64,000 nucleotides of DNA, from assembly GCF_005144585.1 (NCBI RefSeq), contig NZ_SSMQ01000011.1, forward strand, positions 62,001 through 126,000, in the 5' to 3' direction. A model generated the notes under the pieces. It made no database searches. It saw only the letters and a list, made by a program, of their open reading frames with translations, and had not been told where the DNA came from. Shown piece after piece: positions 29,559 to 38,216 of the stretch. Origin of the DNA: Polyangium fumosum (GTDB taxonomy: Bacteria > Myxococcota_A > Polyangia > Polyangiales > Polyangiaceae). A program made the translations under genes and the position numbers. Within the stretch, counting starts at the first letter, position 1; every line of letters begins with the position of its first letter.

Positions 29559-29825
29559 ATGCCTGCGAACATCGACCAGATGCTCAAGGTTTGCCGTGAG
29601 GTGATCGCTCCGCTCGTGCGCGCGGATCAAGGCGAGCTTTACCTCGTCGCGGTGGAGCCCGACCAGATCACGCTCCACCTCGCTGGGATGTGCGCGGGTT
29701 GCCCCGGCGCGAACCTCACCGCGAAAGGCGTCATCGAGCCGGCCGTGCATGCGGTCGCGCCCTCGGCGCGGGTCGTCGTGACGAGCGGCATCCGCATCCC
29801 CGAAGGCGCGTCGCTCGTCACCTGA
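29559..29825 (+). CDS. NifU C-terminal-type iron-sulfur scaffold protein
   Basis: 88-residue single-domain protein starting at ATG 29559, with GGAG about 11 bases upstream. It has the NifU/Nfu core: INxMLKVCREVIAPLVRADQG-like opening helix, the strand LYLVAVEPDQITLHLAGMC, and the cluster-binding C-x2-C in GMCAGCPGANLTAKG. Such proteins carry and deliver [4Fe-4S] clusters to apo-enzymes. It stands alone, not in an isc or suf operon. A TGCTAC element at 29528 lies 25 bases upstream and may be its promoter. The gene is followed by strong hairpins before the convergent gene. Confidence 0.88.
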   Translation: MPANIDQMLKVCREVIAPLVRADQGELYLVAVEPDQITLHLAGMCAGCPGANLTAKGVIEPAVHAVAPSARVVVTSGIRIPEGASLVT

Positions 29826-29889
29826 GCCCACGCGGGGCCGCGAAGGCGACGCACTCGCGTGTCGGCCTTGGTTTGTCCTGGAGAGAGGG

Positions 29890-29937
29890 AGGGCGTTTCG
29901 CCCTGAAACGCGAAGGGCCCCGCGGTTTGCGGGGCCC
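29890..29937. terminator. Two hairpins forming a bidirectional terminator
   Basis: AGGGCG-TTT-CGCCCT at 29890-29904 and GGGCCCCGC-GGTTT-GCGGGGCCC at 29915-29937 are perfect stems between two converging genes. There is no long T run on either side, but the second stem of nine GC-rich pairs would be very stable. A bidirectional terminator is the simplest reading. Confidence 0.6.
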
Positions 29938-29945
29938 TCGTCGGT

Positions 29946-30782
29946 TCACTTCTTCTTCTTGTCGGCGGGCGGAGGCGGCGGCTCGGGGGCCTTCTCCTCG
30001 CCGCGGATCGCGGCGGCCACGGCAGGATCGATGGCGTCTTCCTGCTTCGGCTTGTTCGGGCGCAGCGAGTCGATGTTTTGCAGCGTCGCGTTGTCCTCGT
30101 AGGCGATCGCGATCGCCGGGTCACCGCGCTCGATCAAGCGCACGTGCGTCGTCGCGTCCTTCCAGTCGACGACGGTCGCGTACATTCCGAGGTCCGGGTT
30201 CGGTGGGATGATCCGGCCCGGCGCGCCGTACGCCGTGGAGAGCTTGACCGCGGCCTCCTGGAAGTTCGCGCCGAGCGACGCGCCCTTGGAGAGCTTGATC
30301 TCGTCGATCATCTTCCAGAGCTTGTCCTGGATGAAGAAGAAGTACCGGGTCTTGCCGTCCCGGTTCATCGACAACATCCACTCTTTGTTGAGGTAGCTGT
30401 ACTCGCCGCGGAGCGGCGTGGAGTCCGTGGCGACCGGCAGCTTGCCGAACTCGATCTTGCTGCGGCGGAAGGCGTTTTTCTCTTCCGCGAGCGCCGCGTC
30501 GAGCTCCCGCATTTTCACGCCGGGTGAGACCTTCTGGTAGAGCGGCTTGTATGCCTCGTCGAGTTGCGCGTCGATCGCCTCGCCGACCTGCTTCGTCGTC
30601 ATGCCCCACTTGAGCGACGCCGGCTCGAGGGCGATGGGCTTCTTGACGACCGCCGGGCCCATCGGGGCGGGCGCGGCTGCCGCTTTCTTCTTGGCCTGCG
30701 CCTCGACCACCATCGGGGTCACCGTGGCCGTGAGGCCAAACGTCGTCGCCAGGAGCGCCGCCCAAAGCTTGTTCACCTTCAT
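29946..30782 (-). CDS. Exported protein of unknown function
   Basis: 278 residues from ATG 30782, with GGAGGAG 5 bases upstream; this start is preferred over 30818. A signal peptide (KLWAALLATTFGLTATVTPMVVEAQA) is followed by a Lys/Ala/Pro segment and a globular domain. That domain has ASLKWGMTTKQVGEAIDAQL, a pattern often found in short periplasmic repeats of delta-proteobacteria ('W-G-M-t-x-x-q-v'), and a later MYATVVDWKDATTHVRLIER. The C-terminus is Pro-rich and ends in KKKK. It may be a two-module protein comparing calculated and stored values of an envelope parameter, but this is speculation. The gene is divergent from the next lipoprotein gene. Confidence 0.75.
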   Translation of the reverse strand: MKVNKLWAALLATTFGLTATVTPMVVEAQAKKKAAAAPAPMGPAVVKKPIALEPASLKWGMTTKQVGEAIDAQLDEAYKPLYQKVSPGVKMRELDAALAEEKNAFRRSKIEFGKLPVATDSTPLRGEYSYLNKEWMLSMNRDGKTRYFFFIQDKLWKMIDEIKLSKGASLGANFQEAAVKLSTAYGAPGRIIPPNPDLGMYATVVDWKDATTHVRLIERGDPAIAIAYEDNATLQNIDSLRPNKPKQEDAIDPAVAAAIRGEEKAPEPPPPPADKKKK

Positions 30783-30953
30783 CTCCACTCCTCCGCCCCG
30801 CCGGCCCGCGGCCGGCAAACGGGATCTACCAGATTCTGCGGGAAAAGGGGCCCGCCGAGGTCTTCGGGGTGTTGGACGAAGCCCGCGTCCGATCGATGGA
30901 AAGGGATCCGATCGAGGCAGGAGGCTGCCAGCACTGACAGATCGGAGGGGACG

Positions 30954-30962
30954 TGCTAGTTG
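30954..30962 (+). promoter_or_regulatory. TGCTA extended -10, leaderless-type promoter
   Basis: TGCTAGTTG at 30954-30962 has the extended -10 form, its hexamer ending 8 bases before the ATG at 30971. GGAGGGG at 30944-30950 is too far from this ATG to serve it and is only 2 bases from a GTG at 30953. The arrangement matches the elements before 13561 and 25369. Confidence 0.4.
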
Positions 30963-30970
30963 CAGGCCCG

Positions 30971-31564
30971 ATGGCGCAGCTCTTGACGCGGACGGCCAGG
31001 CGGGCCAGGGCGGTCGCGCTCGGCGCGGCCCTCGGGGCGCTCGTGTCCGGGTGCGGGGCTGCGGGCGTTCAGGGGGACCCGAACGTCGTCGCGCATCCCC
31101 GTTGGCTCGGGCATGACCGGGAGCTCTTTGACGACGTCGTTGATGCAGGCGCCCTCGGCCTCGGCGCGGACGTCTCGAATGCGCAGAAGGATCCGCTCTT
31201 GAAAGAGCGGGCGCGCGGCTCGGAGCTCGTCTCGCGGGTGCGGGTGAGCACGGTGACGGTCGAGTCGCTCGACCAGGTCCGCACCTACCGCCTCGTCCTC
31301 CAGGTCATCCCGCCGGCTTTTGGCACGCCGGCGTTCGAACAGACGGCCTTCGAGCTCGTCATTGGGCCCGCCGCCCCGTCCTACGGGGTCGCGCAGGCGT
31401 TCGACATGCGCCTTCGTGGCGCGTCGTTCATCGGCTTTCTCCATCGCTTTGCGGGCGAGGGAGACGAGCCGAGCAGGCTTCACTGGCATCTGTCGCCGGA
31501 CACCGCCGAGGTGGCGGCTGCCGTGACGGATGCCCTCGCCCTCGCGGAGCTGTCCGGATCGTGA
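30971..31564 (+). CDS. Lipoprotein of unknown function, upstream of map
   Basis: 197 residues from ATG 30971. The signal peptide (ARRARAVALGAALGALVSGC) has a lipobox with Cys at about residue 28. The mature domain of about 165 residues begins GDPNVVAHPRWLGHDRELFDDVVDAGALGLG and contains several beta strands (VRVSTVTVESLDQVRTYRLVLQVI). I recognise no family. It overlaps the methionine aminopeptidase gene by 4 bases (GTGA), so the pair is transcribed together from the TGCTA promoter. The longer start at GTG 30953 cannot be excluded. Confidence 0.75.
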   Translation: MAQLLTRTARRARAVALGAALGALVSGCGAAGVQGDPNVVAHPRWLGHDRELFDDVVDAGALGLGADVSNAQKDPLLKERARGSELVSRVRVSTVTVESLDQVRTYRLVLQVIPPAFGTPAFEQTAFELVIGPAAPSYGVAQAFDMRLRGASFIGFLHRFAGEGDEPSRLHWHLSPDTAEVAAAVTDALALAELSGS

Positions 31565-32382
31565 GCAACGTCAGCATCAAAACGTTGAAGGAAGTCGAAG
31601 GGATGCGGGCCGCGTGCCAGATGGCCGCGGAGACGCTGCTCGACGTCGGGGAGATGATCCGCCCGGGGATCTCCACCGAGGACATCAACCGCTTCGTCCA
31701 CGACGACACGGTTCGGCGGGGCGGTTGGCCCGCGCCGCTGAACTACCACGGCTTCCCGAAGAGCGTGTGCACGTCGGTGAACGAGGTCGTCTGCCATGGC
31801 ATCCCGGGGCCGCGGGTCCTCGAGCCGGGCGACATCATCAACGTCGACGTGACCACGATCTACAACGGGTTTTACGGCGACACGTCGGCGACCTTCTACG
31901 TGGGCAAACCCTCGTCCGCGGCCAAGCACGTGACCGAGGTCTCGCGACGCTCGCTCGATCTCGCGATCGCGCAGGTGCGCGAGGGCGCGCGGCTCGGGGA
32001 CATCGGCGCGGCGATCCAGGAGTTCGCCGAGGGCGAGGGCTGCTCGGTGGTGCGCGCGTTCGTCGGGCACGGCATCGGCCGGGTGTTCCACGAGGCGCCG
32101 CAGGTCTCGCACGTCGGCAAGCGCGGGACGGGGATGCGCTTGCGTGCTGGGATGTGCTTCACGATCGAGCCGATGATCAACCTCGGCCACCACGACGTGG
32201 AGGTCCTCGCGGACAAGTGGACGGCTGTCACCGCGGATGGCTCGCTCTCCGCGCAGTTCGAGCACACGCTGGTCGTGACGAAGAACGGCTGCGAGGTGTT
32301 GACGCGCCGGAGCAGGAAGCTCTCGAACAGCGAGATCTTCGGGGATGTGTTTTCGGTCGCCGCCGCGGCCACGACGCGCTAA
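31561..32382 (+). CDS. map: Methionine aminopeptidase, type I
   Basis: 273 residues, GTG start overlapping the upstream lipoprotein by 4 bases. It removes the N-terminal methionine from nascent proteins. The pita-bread metal site is complete: the two Asp of INVDVTTIYNGFYGDTS, the His of VGHGIGRVFHE, the Glu of FTIEPMI and the final Glu in AQFEHT. NYHGFPKSVCTSVNEVVCHGIP is the type I signature region. There is no SH3 or zinc-finger N-terminal extension. The last 35 residues are an unusual small tail. It lies 15 bases upstream of the ThyX-like gene. Confidence 0.96.
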   Translation: MSNVSIKTLKEVEGMRAACQMAAETLLDVGEMIRPGISTEDINRFVHDDTVRRGGWPAPLNYHGFPKSVCTSVNEVVCHGIPGPRVLEPGDIINVDVTTIYNGFYGDTSATFYVGKPSSAAKHVTEVSRRSLDLAIAQVREGARLGDIGAAIQEFAEGEGCSVVRAFVGHGIGRVFHEAPQVSHVGKRGTGMRLRAGMCFTIEPMINLGHHDVEVLADKWTAVTADGSLSAQFEHTLVVTKNGCEVLTRRSRKLSNSEIFGDVFSVAAAATTR

Positions 32383-32397
32383 CGGACCACGGGTCCC

Positions 32398-33924
32398 ATG
32401 CCCCTCGACGAAGCTGCGCGCGGCCGGATCGCGCCGTACGTCTCCAGTCTGAGCGACGACGTCTTCGCCCTCTCGGGTTTGCCCGAGGAGGTGATCGCCG
32501 TCCTCTTCGCCTATTATTCGCGCAGTCGCGACGATCTGCGGACGAACCTGGCGCGCTTGCTCACCGACCAGGAGCTCGACGTCGGGGAAGGCGTGACGAC
32601 GCGCCCCTCGTTCGGGCTCGCGACGGAGAAGGCGCGCGCGTTCCACGAAAAATGGGTCGTCGGCTACGGGCACGCGTCGGTCGCGGAGCACGCGGTCGTG
32701 CACCTCGCGATCGAGAACGTGAGCATCGTGGCCTCGAAGGTGATCGAGGATCTCCGGCTCGGCTCGTACACCGAGAAGAGCACGCGTTACGTCGTCTTTG
32801 ATCGGAACAGCTTCGTCGACCTGCCCGAGCTCGAAGGCCCGCTCGGGCAGACGTACCGGGCCAGCGCGGAGCGGCTCTTCACGACGTACGTCGACCTCAT
32901 GGCGCGCGTGATGGATGCGCTTCGCGTGCGCGTGCTCCGGCCGCCGGGCGCGTCGGAGGCGGCGCATGCGGCGGCGATCCGCGCGCATGCTTGTGATCTT
33001 CTGCGCGGGCTCTTGCCGGCCGGCACGCGGACGAACCTCGGCCTCACCGCGAACGCGCGCGCGCTCGAGGCGCTGCTCACGAAGATGCTCTCGCATCCGC
33101 TCGCGGAGGTCCGCAACGTCGCGACGTCCATGCACGCGGCTGCGCGTACCGTCACGCCGACCCTCGTCAAGTACGCGGGGCGGAGCGAGCATCGGTCTGC
33201 CCAGCGCAGCGACGTGGGGGACAAGCTGCGGTCGATCTACGATCCTGGCCCCTGGGACGCGAGCGCGACGAACGTCGTTGGGCAGCCGGTGCGGCTCGTG
33301 CGTCACGACAAGGACGCGCTTGAGCGGATCGTGCTCGCGCTCGCGTACGAGAGCAGCGAGCCGAATGTGCATGCGCGGGGGCTCACGGAGGCGATGCGGC
33401 ATTCGACGTCGCGCGAGCTCGAAGACGTCGTTCGTGCGTCGGTCGCGCGGCGTGGCGCGCACGATCCCGTGCCGCGTGGCTTCGAGGCGACGACGATGAC
33501 GTTCGAGTTGATGCTCGATTACGGCGCCTACCGCGATCTGCAGCGGCACCGCATGCTCCTGCCGGCGACGCAGCGGCTCACGTGCCGGCTCGGCTTCGAG
33601 ACGCCCGCGGAGCTCGCGGAGCTCGAGCTCGATCGGGCTTACACCGACGCGATGGTCGCGGCGTGCGACGCGTGGGAGGCGCTCGAGAGCAAACACCCGC
33701 AGGAAGCGCAGTACGCGGTGCCGCTCGGCTTCCGCATCCGCACGCTCTGGACGCTCAACCTGCGCGAGCTTTTCCACGTGGTCGAGCTGCGGTCGGCGCG
33801 GCAGGGGCATGCGAGCTACCGGCGCATCGCGCAGGGGCTCTTCCGCACGGCGATCGCGGTGCACCCCTGGCTCGAAGGCCTCGTCCGCGTCGATCTCGGC
33901 GACTACTCGCTATCCCGCGCCTGA
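32398..33924 (+). CDS. Double-domain ThyX-like protein (flavin-dependent thymidylate synthase family)
   Basis: 508 residues, about twice a normal ThyX (220-260). Both halves have the fold's landmark pattern. First half: GHASVAEH (91-98), then S-Y-T-E-K-STRY (123-131), where the signature RHR-x7-S-x-R is reduced to D118-L-R120 but keeps S128-x-R130. Second half: RGAHDPVPRGFEATTMTFE and the motif RHR (383-385), after which the expected S and R are R393 and T395. The two halves thus keep complementary parts of the signature. ThyX makes dTMP from dUMP with FAD, NADPH and methylene-tetrahydrofolate; whether this protein does so is open. Start ATG 32398; a GCTAACGG element lies about 12-19 bases upstream. 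Confidence 0.82.
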   Translation: MPLDEAARGRIAPYVSSLSDDVFALSGLPEEVIAVLFAYYSRSRDDLRTNLARLLTDQELDVGEGVTTRPSFGLATEKARAFHEKWVVGYGHASVAEHAVVHLAIENVSIVASKVIEDLRLGSYTEKSTRYVVFDRNSFVDLPELEGPLGQTYRASAERLFTTYVDLMARVMDALRVRVLRPPGASEAAHAAAIRAHACDLLRGLLPAGTRTNLGLTANARALEALLTKMLSHPLAEVRNVATSMHAAARTVTPTLVKYAGRSEHRSAQRSDVGDKLRSIYDPGPWDASATNVVGQPVRLVRHDKDALERIVLALAYESSEPNVHARGLTEAMRHSTSRELEDVVRASVARRGAHDPVPRGFEATTMTFELMLDYGAYRDLQRHRMLLPATQRLTCRLGFETPAELAELELDRAYTDAMVAACDAWEALESKHPQEAQYAVPLGFRIRTLWTLNLRELFHVVELRSARQGHASYRRIAQGLFRTAIAVHPWLEGLVRVDLGDYSLSRA

Positions 33925-33955
33925 CGCGGTTCCACGGCGCGAACCGATGCTCCTT

Positions 33956-34108
33956 TGCATTGACCGCATCGCGGTCGATGCACCAGAGGTCCAGGGCTGG
34001 CCCTGGTCCGGGTCGAGGGGTGGATAACCCGGGGTTTGGGGCGTAGCTCGGCTTGCCGAGCGTAGCCCCATCGTGGACCAGACGGGTCCGGGGTGAAACC
34101 CCGGCACA
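33956..34108. repeat. Hairpin-arm palindromic element, single-arm copy
   Basis: Lies between converging genes. In order: hairpin TGCATTGACCGC-ATC-GCGGTCGATGCA (33956-33982, one wobble pair), CCAGGG-CTGG-CCCTGG (about 33991-34006), GGGT-GGATA-ACCC (about 34018-34030), an extended stem GGGGC...GCTCGGC-TT-GCCGAGC...GCCCC (about 34038-34069), and CCGGGGT-GAA-ACCCCGG (34088-34104). The same order and loops are found in each arm of the elements at 45509 and 49868, but with different stem sequences. This copy is one right-hand arm with an insert. Confidence 0.7.
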
Positions 34109-34112
34109 ACGC

Positions 34113-35864
34113 TCAGGAAGCGCGCCCCTTCGCGCCGCGCTTTGGGCTCGCGACGACGGCCGCTGAGCGTGCCTTCGCCTCGTCCAGCATCTCGGAGGCT
34201 GCCTTCAGCGCGCTCGGGCCGACCTTCGCGCCTGCCAGCATGCGCGCGACTTCGGCGACTCGATCCTTGCCCTCGACGCGCTTGACCGTGCTCTTCGTGA
34301 TCGGCCCGTCGACCTGCTTCGACACCACGAAATGTGCGTCTGCGAAGGCTGCGATCGTGGCGAGGTGCGTGATGCAGAGGACCTGGTGGTGGCGCGCTAC
34401 GTCTGCGATTGCGCGGCCGATCTTGTCCGCGACCACGCCACCGACGCCGGCGTCGACCTCGTCGAACACGTAGAGCCCTGCCGGCCCTGACTCTGCGAGC
34501 GTGCGCTTGAGCGCGAGCAACGCGCGTGAGAGCTCGCCGCCCGAGGCGATCTTGCGCAGCGGACGCGGCTCGATGCCTTTGTTGGGCGCGATGAGGAACT
34601 CGACGCGGTCGATACCGTCGCGGCCGAGCCGTGCGCCGTCGACGACGAGCTCGGACCTCTCGCCCGAGAGCGGTGCGACGTCCACGATCACGCGCGCGCC
34701 GCCCATGCCGAGATCGGCGAGCTCTCCGCCGATCGACGCGCCGAGCTTCTCGCCGGCTTCGCGGCGTTTTTGTGAGAGCTGCCGCGCGCGATCTCCTGCC
34801 ACGCGCAGCAGCCGATCGCGCTCGTGCTCGAGCGCTTCGAGCTTCGTCTCCACGTTGCCGAGCCCTTCGAGCTCCGTCGCGATACGCGATCGCGCCGCGA
34901 TCACGTCGTCGATCGTGGGCCCGTGTTGCCGCAGGAGACCTTCGAGCCGGTACATGCGGTCCTCGATCTCCGAGAGCCGCGACGGGTTTGCCTCGGCGCG
35001 CTCGGCGTATCGATCGACCTCGCGGGCGATCTCTCGAAGCTCGGAGAACAAACCATCGAGCGTGTTCGCCGTGGCTTCGAGGGAGGGATCGAGATCTGCG
35101 GCGGCGCGTAGATCCTTCGAGAGCTTCGCGAGCTCGTCGCAGATTGCGTGCTCGCCTTGATCGAGCCGCGCGGCCGCGTGCTCGGTCAGCTCGCGGAGCC
35201 GGCCGGCGTGGCGGAGCCTCTGGCGCTCGGCTGCGAGCTCTTCGAGTTCGCCGGGCTGCGGGGACACGGTGTCGATGCCCTGGAGCTGGAAGCCGAGGAA
35301 CGCTTCGCGCTCGACGCGGCCGCGCTCGGCCTCGCGCACCTCGCGGATCTCAGCGACGACCTTTTCGAGCTTCTCGACCTCTGCGGCGAGCGCTTCGCGT
35401 GTGGTCGAGAGACGGCCGAAACGATCGAGGTACCCGAGGTGTGTCGAGGGATCGGTCAGCGCGACGCTCTCGTGTTGCGAGGCGACGTCGCAGAGCTCCG
35501 ACGCGAGCGCTTGCAGCTCGCCCGCGGTGCAGAGACGCCCGTTCAGGTACGCGCGCGAGCGGCCGTTTTGCTGCACCACGCGGCGGATGACGAGCTCGCC
35601 GCCGGAGGACACGCCGGCGGCGTCGAGGGCCGTCGCGAGCTGCTCGCTGCCCGTCACGTCGAAGAGCGCCTCGACCTCGGCCTCGTCGGCGCCGGGCCGC
35701 ACCTGTTCGGCGTTGCCGCGGCCGCCGAGCACGAGCGAGAGCGCGCCGACGACGATCGACTTGCCTGCGCCGGTCTCGCCGGTGAGCACGTTGAAGCCGG
35801 GCTCGAGGCGCAGCTCGAGCGAATCCATGAGGACGAAGTTCTTGACGCGGAGGGCGACCAGCAC
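34113..35864 (-). CDS. recN: DNA repair protein RecN
   Basis: 583 residues, SMC-like ATPase that acts at double-strand breaks. The N-terminus MLVALRVKNFVLMDSLEL leads into Walker A GETGAGKS (about 29-36). Coiled-coil arms (about 150-370) flank the middle, and the C-terminal head has the ABC signature ASGGELSRALLALK, Walker B LYVFDEVDAGVGG and the H-loop VLCITHLATIAAFAD. All are typical of RecN. It is the last gene of a minus-strand group, 55 bases after the AgmX-type protein gene. Its 3' end faces the ThyX-like gene, with the hairpin-arm element between. Confidence 0.96.
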   Translation of the reverse strand: MLVALRVKNFVLMDSLELRLEPGFNVLTGETGAGKSIVVGALSLVLGGRGNAEQVRPGADEAEVEALFDVTGSEQLATALDAAGVSSGGELVIRRVVQQNGRSRAYLNGRLCTAGELQALASELCDVASQHESVALTDPSTHLGYLDRFGRLSTTREALAAEVEKLEKVVAEIREVREAERGRVEREAFLGFQLQGIDTVSPQPGELEELAAERQRLRHAGRLRELTEHAAARLDQGEHAICDELAKLSKDLRAAADLDPSLEATANTLDGLFSELREIAREVDRYAERAEANPSRLSEIEDRMYRLEGLLRQHGPTIDDVIAARSRIATELEGLGNVETKLEALEHERDRLLRVAGDRARQLSQKRREAGEKLGASIGGELADLGMGGARVIVDVAPLSGERSELVVDGARLGRDGIDRVEFLIAPNKGIEPRPLRKIASGGELSRALLALKRTLAESGPAGLYVFDEVDAGVGGVVADKIGRAIADVARHHQVLCITHLATIAAFADAHFVVSKQVDGPITKSTVKRVEGKDRVAEVARMLAGAKVGPSALKAASEMLDEAKARSAAVVASPKRGAKGRAS

Positions 35865-35919
35865 GGGGCCGGGAGGATAAAGAACGGAACGAGAAACGTC
35901 GACGCGTTCTGCGCGGAGA

Positions 35920-37374
35920 TCAGCGGATCGTGACGGACTTGCTCACCGTCACGGAGTCACCGGAGAAGGGCGGGACCGAGGCGCTGCGGAACGCCGCGGC
36001 GATGCAGCCTCCGGTCGGCGTGCCGGCGAACGGCGGGCCGTTCACCTGCGCCTTCGTGGCGCGGCCGGACGGGGCGAACGTGACGCTCACGCGCGCTGTG
36101 CCGCTCGGATCGCCGGGCGCCTTGCAGCCTGAGGCCCTGCCGGCGGCGGCGCCGAGCGCGGAGGCCGCGGCGCTCCTGCTGAACTCGTTGCCGCCGCCCG
36201 AGGGCGGCTCGGGCGTGGCGGGCTTGTTGTTCGCCGCGGCCATCGCGGCTGCGAGATCCTGCGTCTTGTTCGCCGACGCCGTCTCGACGGGTTTGGCGTT
36301 CTCCGGCGGTTTGTCTCCGCCCGCCGCTGGTTTGTCCCGGCCTTCGCCCTTCGGCGCGGCGTCGGCCGAGCCGGCGCGTTTGTCCGCGGGCGCCTCTGTG
36401 CCTGCCTTCGCCGCCGCGCCCGGATCACTCGGCGCCGGGGTGTTCGTGTTCGGCGTGGGCGCCTGGTTCGTGCTCCCCGGTTGCAGGGCGAGCGGCGCGT
36501 CGTTGCCCGTGCCGGGCGTCGTCGTCGTCGACTCGGTGGCGACTGCGGCCGTTGGCTCCTCGGTCGTCGTCGATGCGCGTTGCACCAGGAAGAACACGAG
36601 CCCCGCGAGGGCCGCGACGAGCACGACCCCGATCCCGAGGCGCTTGCGATCGAGCCTCCCGGTCGCGGCCGCGACGTCGACGTCGAGATCGATCGCGTCC
36701 ATCGACGACTTCGTCACGGGCGCCGGCGGCGCGGTGATGGGCGGCGCGGCCAGGAAGAGCGAGCCTCCGCTGTTCGCCGCGTCGGCTTTTCCTGCGGCCG
36801 CATCGGCCGGCTTCGGCGCGCTCGTGAGATCCTTGCCGAGCGCCGAGACCCCGAGCGCCGAGACGTCGGGCGCCACGAGCGGCGTGAGCCCTTGGTTGTT
36901 GAAGAGGCTGCTGCTCAGGTTGAACAGGTCCTCGTCGACGATCTTCCGGCTGCGGCTGATCTCGCGCGGATCGGGCCGCGAGCCGCGCTGGGCCGCTTTG
37001 TCCGCGGGTTTTTCCGGGGCGGCTTCGGGCTGCATGTGCTTGGCCTCGTGCCGCTCGACGTCGAAGACGTCGAAGAACGAGGGCCTGTCGTCGTCGTCCT
37101 TCAACGTCGGCGTGCGCTTCGTCGCGGCCGGCATCGGCGTCGCCTGTTTCGCCAACGTGGGCTGCGAGGATGCCTTCGCGCGCGGCGCCGGCGGCGGCGG
37201 CGGGATCTTCAAGCTGTCGGCCGCGCCTGCGAGCGCGGGCGGCGGCACCGTCACCACCTCGGCCGACACGTCGAGGTCGAAGACGCTCGTCCGCTCGGGG
37301 ATCGATTTCATCGTCTCTGGCGGCGGCTCCACGTTGCCCGCTACCGCCTTCGTGTTGTCTTGTTTCTCGCTCAT
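35920..37374 (-). CDS. Membrane protein with AgmX/PglI-type C-terminal domain
   Basis: About 484 residues from ATG 37374, which overlaps the upstream stop by 3 bases. The first 240 residues are Pro/Ala/Lys-rich and probably disordered, with a conserved-looking island SFFDVFDVERHEAKHM. One membrane helix lies at RLGIGVVLVAALAGLVFFLV. After a Thr/Pro/Ala/Lys-rich spacer the protein ends in a domain of about 100 residues: FSRSAAASALGAAAGRASGCK, GTARVSVTFAPSGRATKAQV, PFAGTPTGGCIAAAFRSASV, PPFSGDSVTVSKSVTIR. This is the AgmX/PglI C-terminal module common in myxobacteria, resembling TonB-like tails. Its role is poorly known; AgmX and PglI come from motility screens. Confidence 0.83.
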   Translation of the reverse strand: MSEKQDNTKAVAGNVEPPPETMKSIPERTSVFDLDVSAEVVTVPPPALAGAADSLKIPPPPPAPRAKASSQPTLAKQATPMPAATKRTPTLKDDDDRPSFFDVFDVERHEAKHMQPEAAPEKPADKAAQRGSRPDPREISRSRKIVDEDLFNLSSSLFNNQGLTPLVAPDVSALGVSALGKDLTSAPKPADAAAGKADAANSGGSLFLAAPPITAPPAPVTKSSMDAIDLDVDVAAATGRLDRKRLGIGVVLVAALAGLVFFLVQRASTTTEEPTAAVATESTTTTPGTGNDAPLALQPGSTNQAPTPNTNTPAPSDPGAAAKAGTEAPADKRAGSADAAPKGEGRDKPAAGGDKPPENAKPVETASANKTQDLAAAMAAANNKPATPEPPSGGGNEFSRSAAASALGAAAGRASGCKAPGDPSGTARVSVTFAPSGRATKAQVNGPPFAGTPTGGCIAAAFRSASVPPFSGDSVTVSKSVTIR

Positions 37375-38204
37375 CGTGGCAGAACCTCGCGGTCGTCGGG
37401 TTCGCCCGGATCCCCCGAGAGCCCGTAGATCCAGTTCTTTTCGAGCCAATCGAGCGCGACGTCCGCGCGGCGGATCATCGCGTCGACGGCCATCACCTGT
37501 GGATCCGGCGCGCCGGCGTCCTTCGCGTAGGCGCGCGCGTACAGGATCCACGTCGAGAGTTCGTAGTGGTGCAGGAGCGGTCCGAAACGATGCGTGTCGA
37601 AACGCGCGATCCTCTCGGCTGCTTCCTCGACGGAGGGCGCGCGCACGAGCGCGATGCTCGCGTCGAAGAGCAGCTCGCGCAGATCCTCGAACGCCTTGTC
37701 CGGATCTCGCGACACCTCGTCGAGCATCGCTTCGAACGCGTCTTCCGGCATGCCAGCTTGCTGCGCGGCCTCCGCCATCGCGGGCACTTGTGTTTCGAGG
37801 AAGGCTGCGTCCGGCGCGTGGCCGAGCAAGCGACCGACGAGGTAGAGATCAAACGCGCTCGCGATCGATTCGCCGAGCAGGAGCGCGTCGGGGCTCTGGC
37901 TCGCCGTCGGTCCGAGCGCGTCGAGCGCGCGTCGCGTGACGTGGTGCCAGCCTGCGTGCATCACCACGTCGGCGGGGATGGCGTCGCCGTCGAGGACGTC
38001 GCCTGGCTGGTCAGGCGACCAGAACGTGAGGTTCAAGAAGAGCGCTCGATCCCAGCGTGCCTCCGGTGTCCCAGGTTTCGGCACGAGGAAGGTGACGTGG
38101 TCACGCACGAGCGCACGCTTGAGCTCGGCGTAGAGACCGATGTGTCGATACGAGCGCTCGTCCTCGATGCGGACATTGTCGAGCGTCAAACGTTGGAATC
38201 GCAC
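37371..38204 (-). CDS. Conserved hypothetical protein
   Basis: 277 residues from GTG 38204, no signal peptide or membrane helix, mostly helical and acidic. The N-terminal 100 residues contain IEDERSYRHIGLYAELKRALVRDHVTFLVPK and PADVVMHAGWHHV; the His cluster (H-x3-H-H) could bind metal but no known motif is complete. The C-terminal part has LLHHYELSTWILYARAYAKD. I recognise no family. It sits between a YkvA-like gene (12 bases upstream) and the AgmX-type protein gene (4-base overlap), so it is part of that operon. Confidence 0.75.
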   Translation of the reverse strand: MRFQRLTLDNVRIEDERSYRHIGLYAELKRALVRDHVTFLVPKPGTPEARWDRALFLNLTFWSPDQPGDVLDGDAIPADVVMHAGWHHVTRRALDALGPTASQSPDALLLGESIASAFDLYLVGRLLGHAPDAAFLETQVPAMAEAAQQAGMPEDAFEAMLDEVSRDPDKAFEDLRELLFDASIALVRAPSVEEAAERIARFDTHRFGPLLHHYELSTWILYARAYAKDAGAPDPQVMAVDAMIRRADVALDWLEKNWIYGLSGDPGEPDDREVLPR

Positions 38205-38216
38205 GGGAACCCGCGT

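Noticed and set aside
29890-29937. Small RNA gene in the nifU-type/exported-protein gap
   Set aside because: Two simple stable hairpins between converging genes are explained by a terminator; no promoter was seen.
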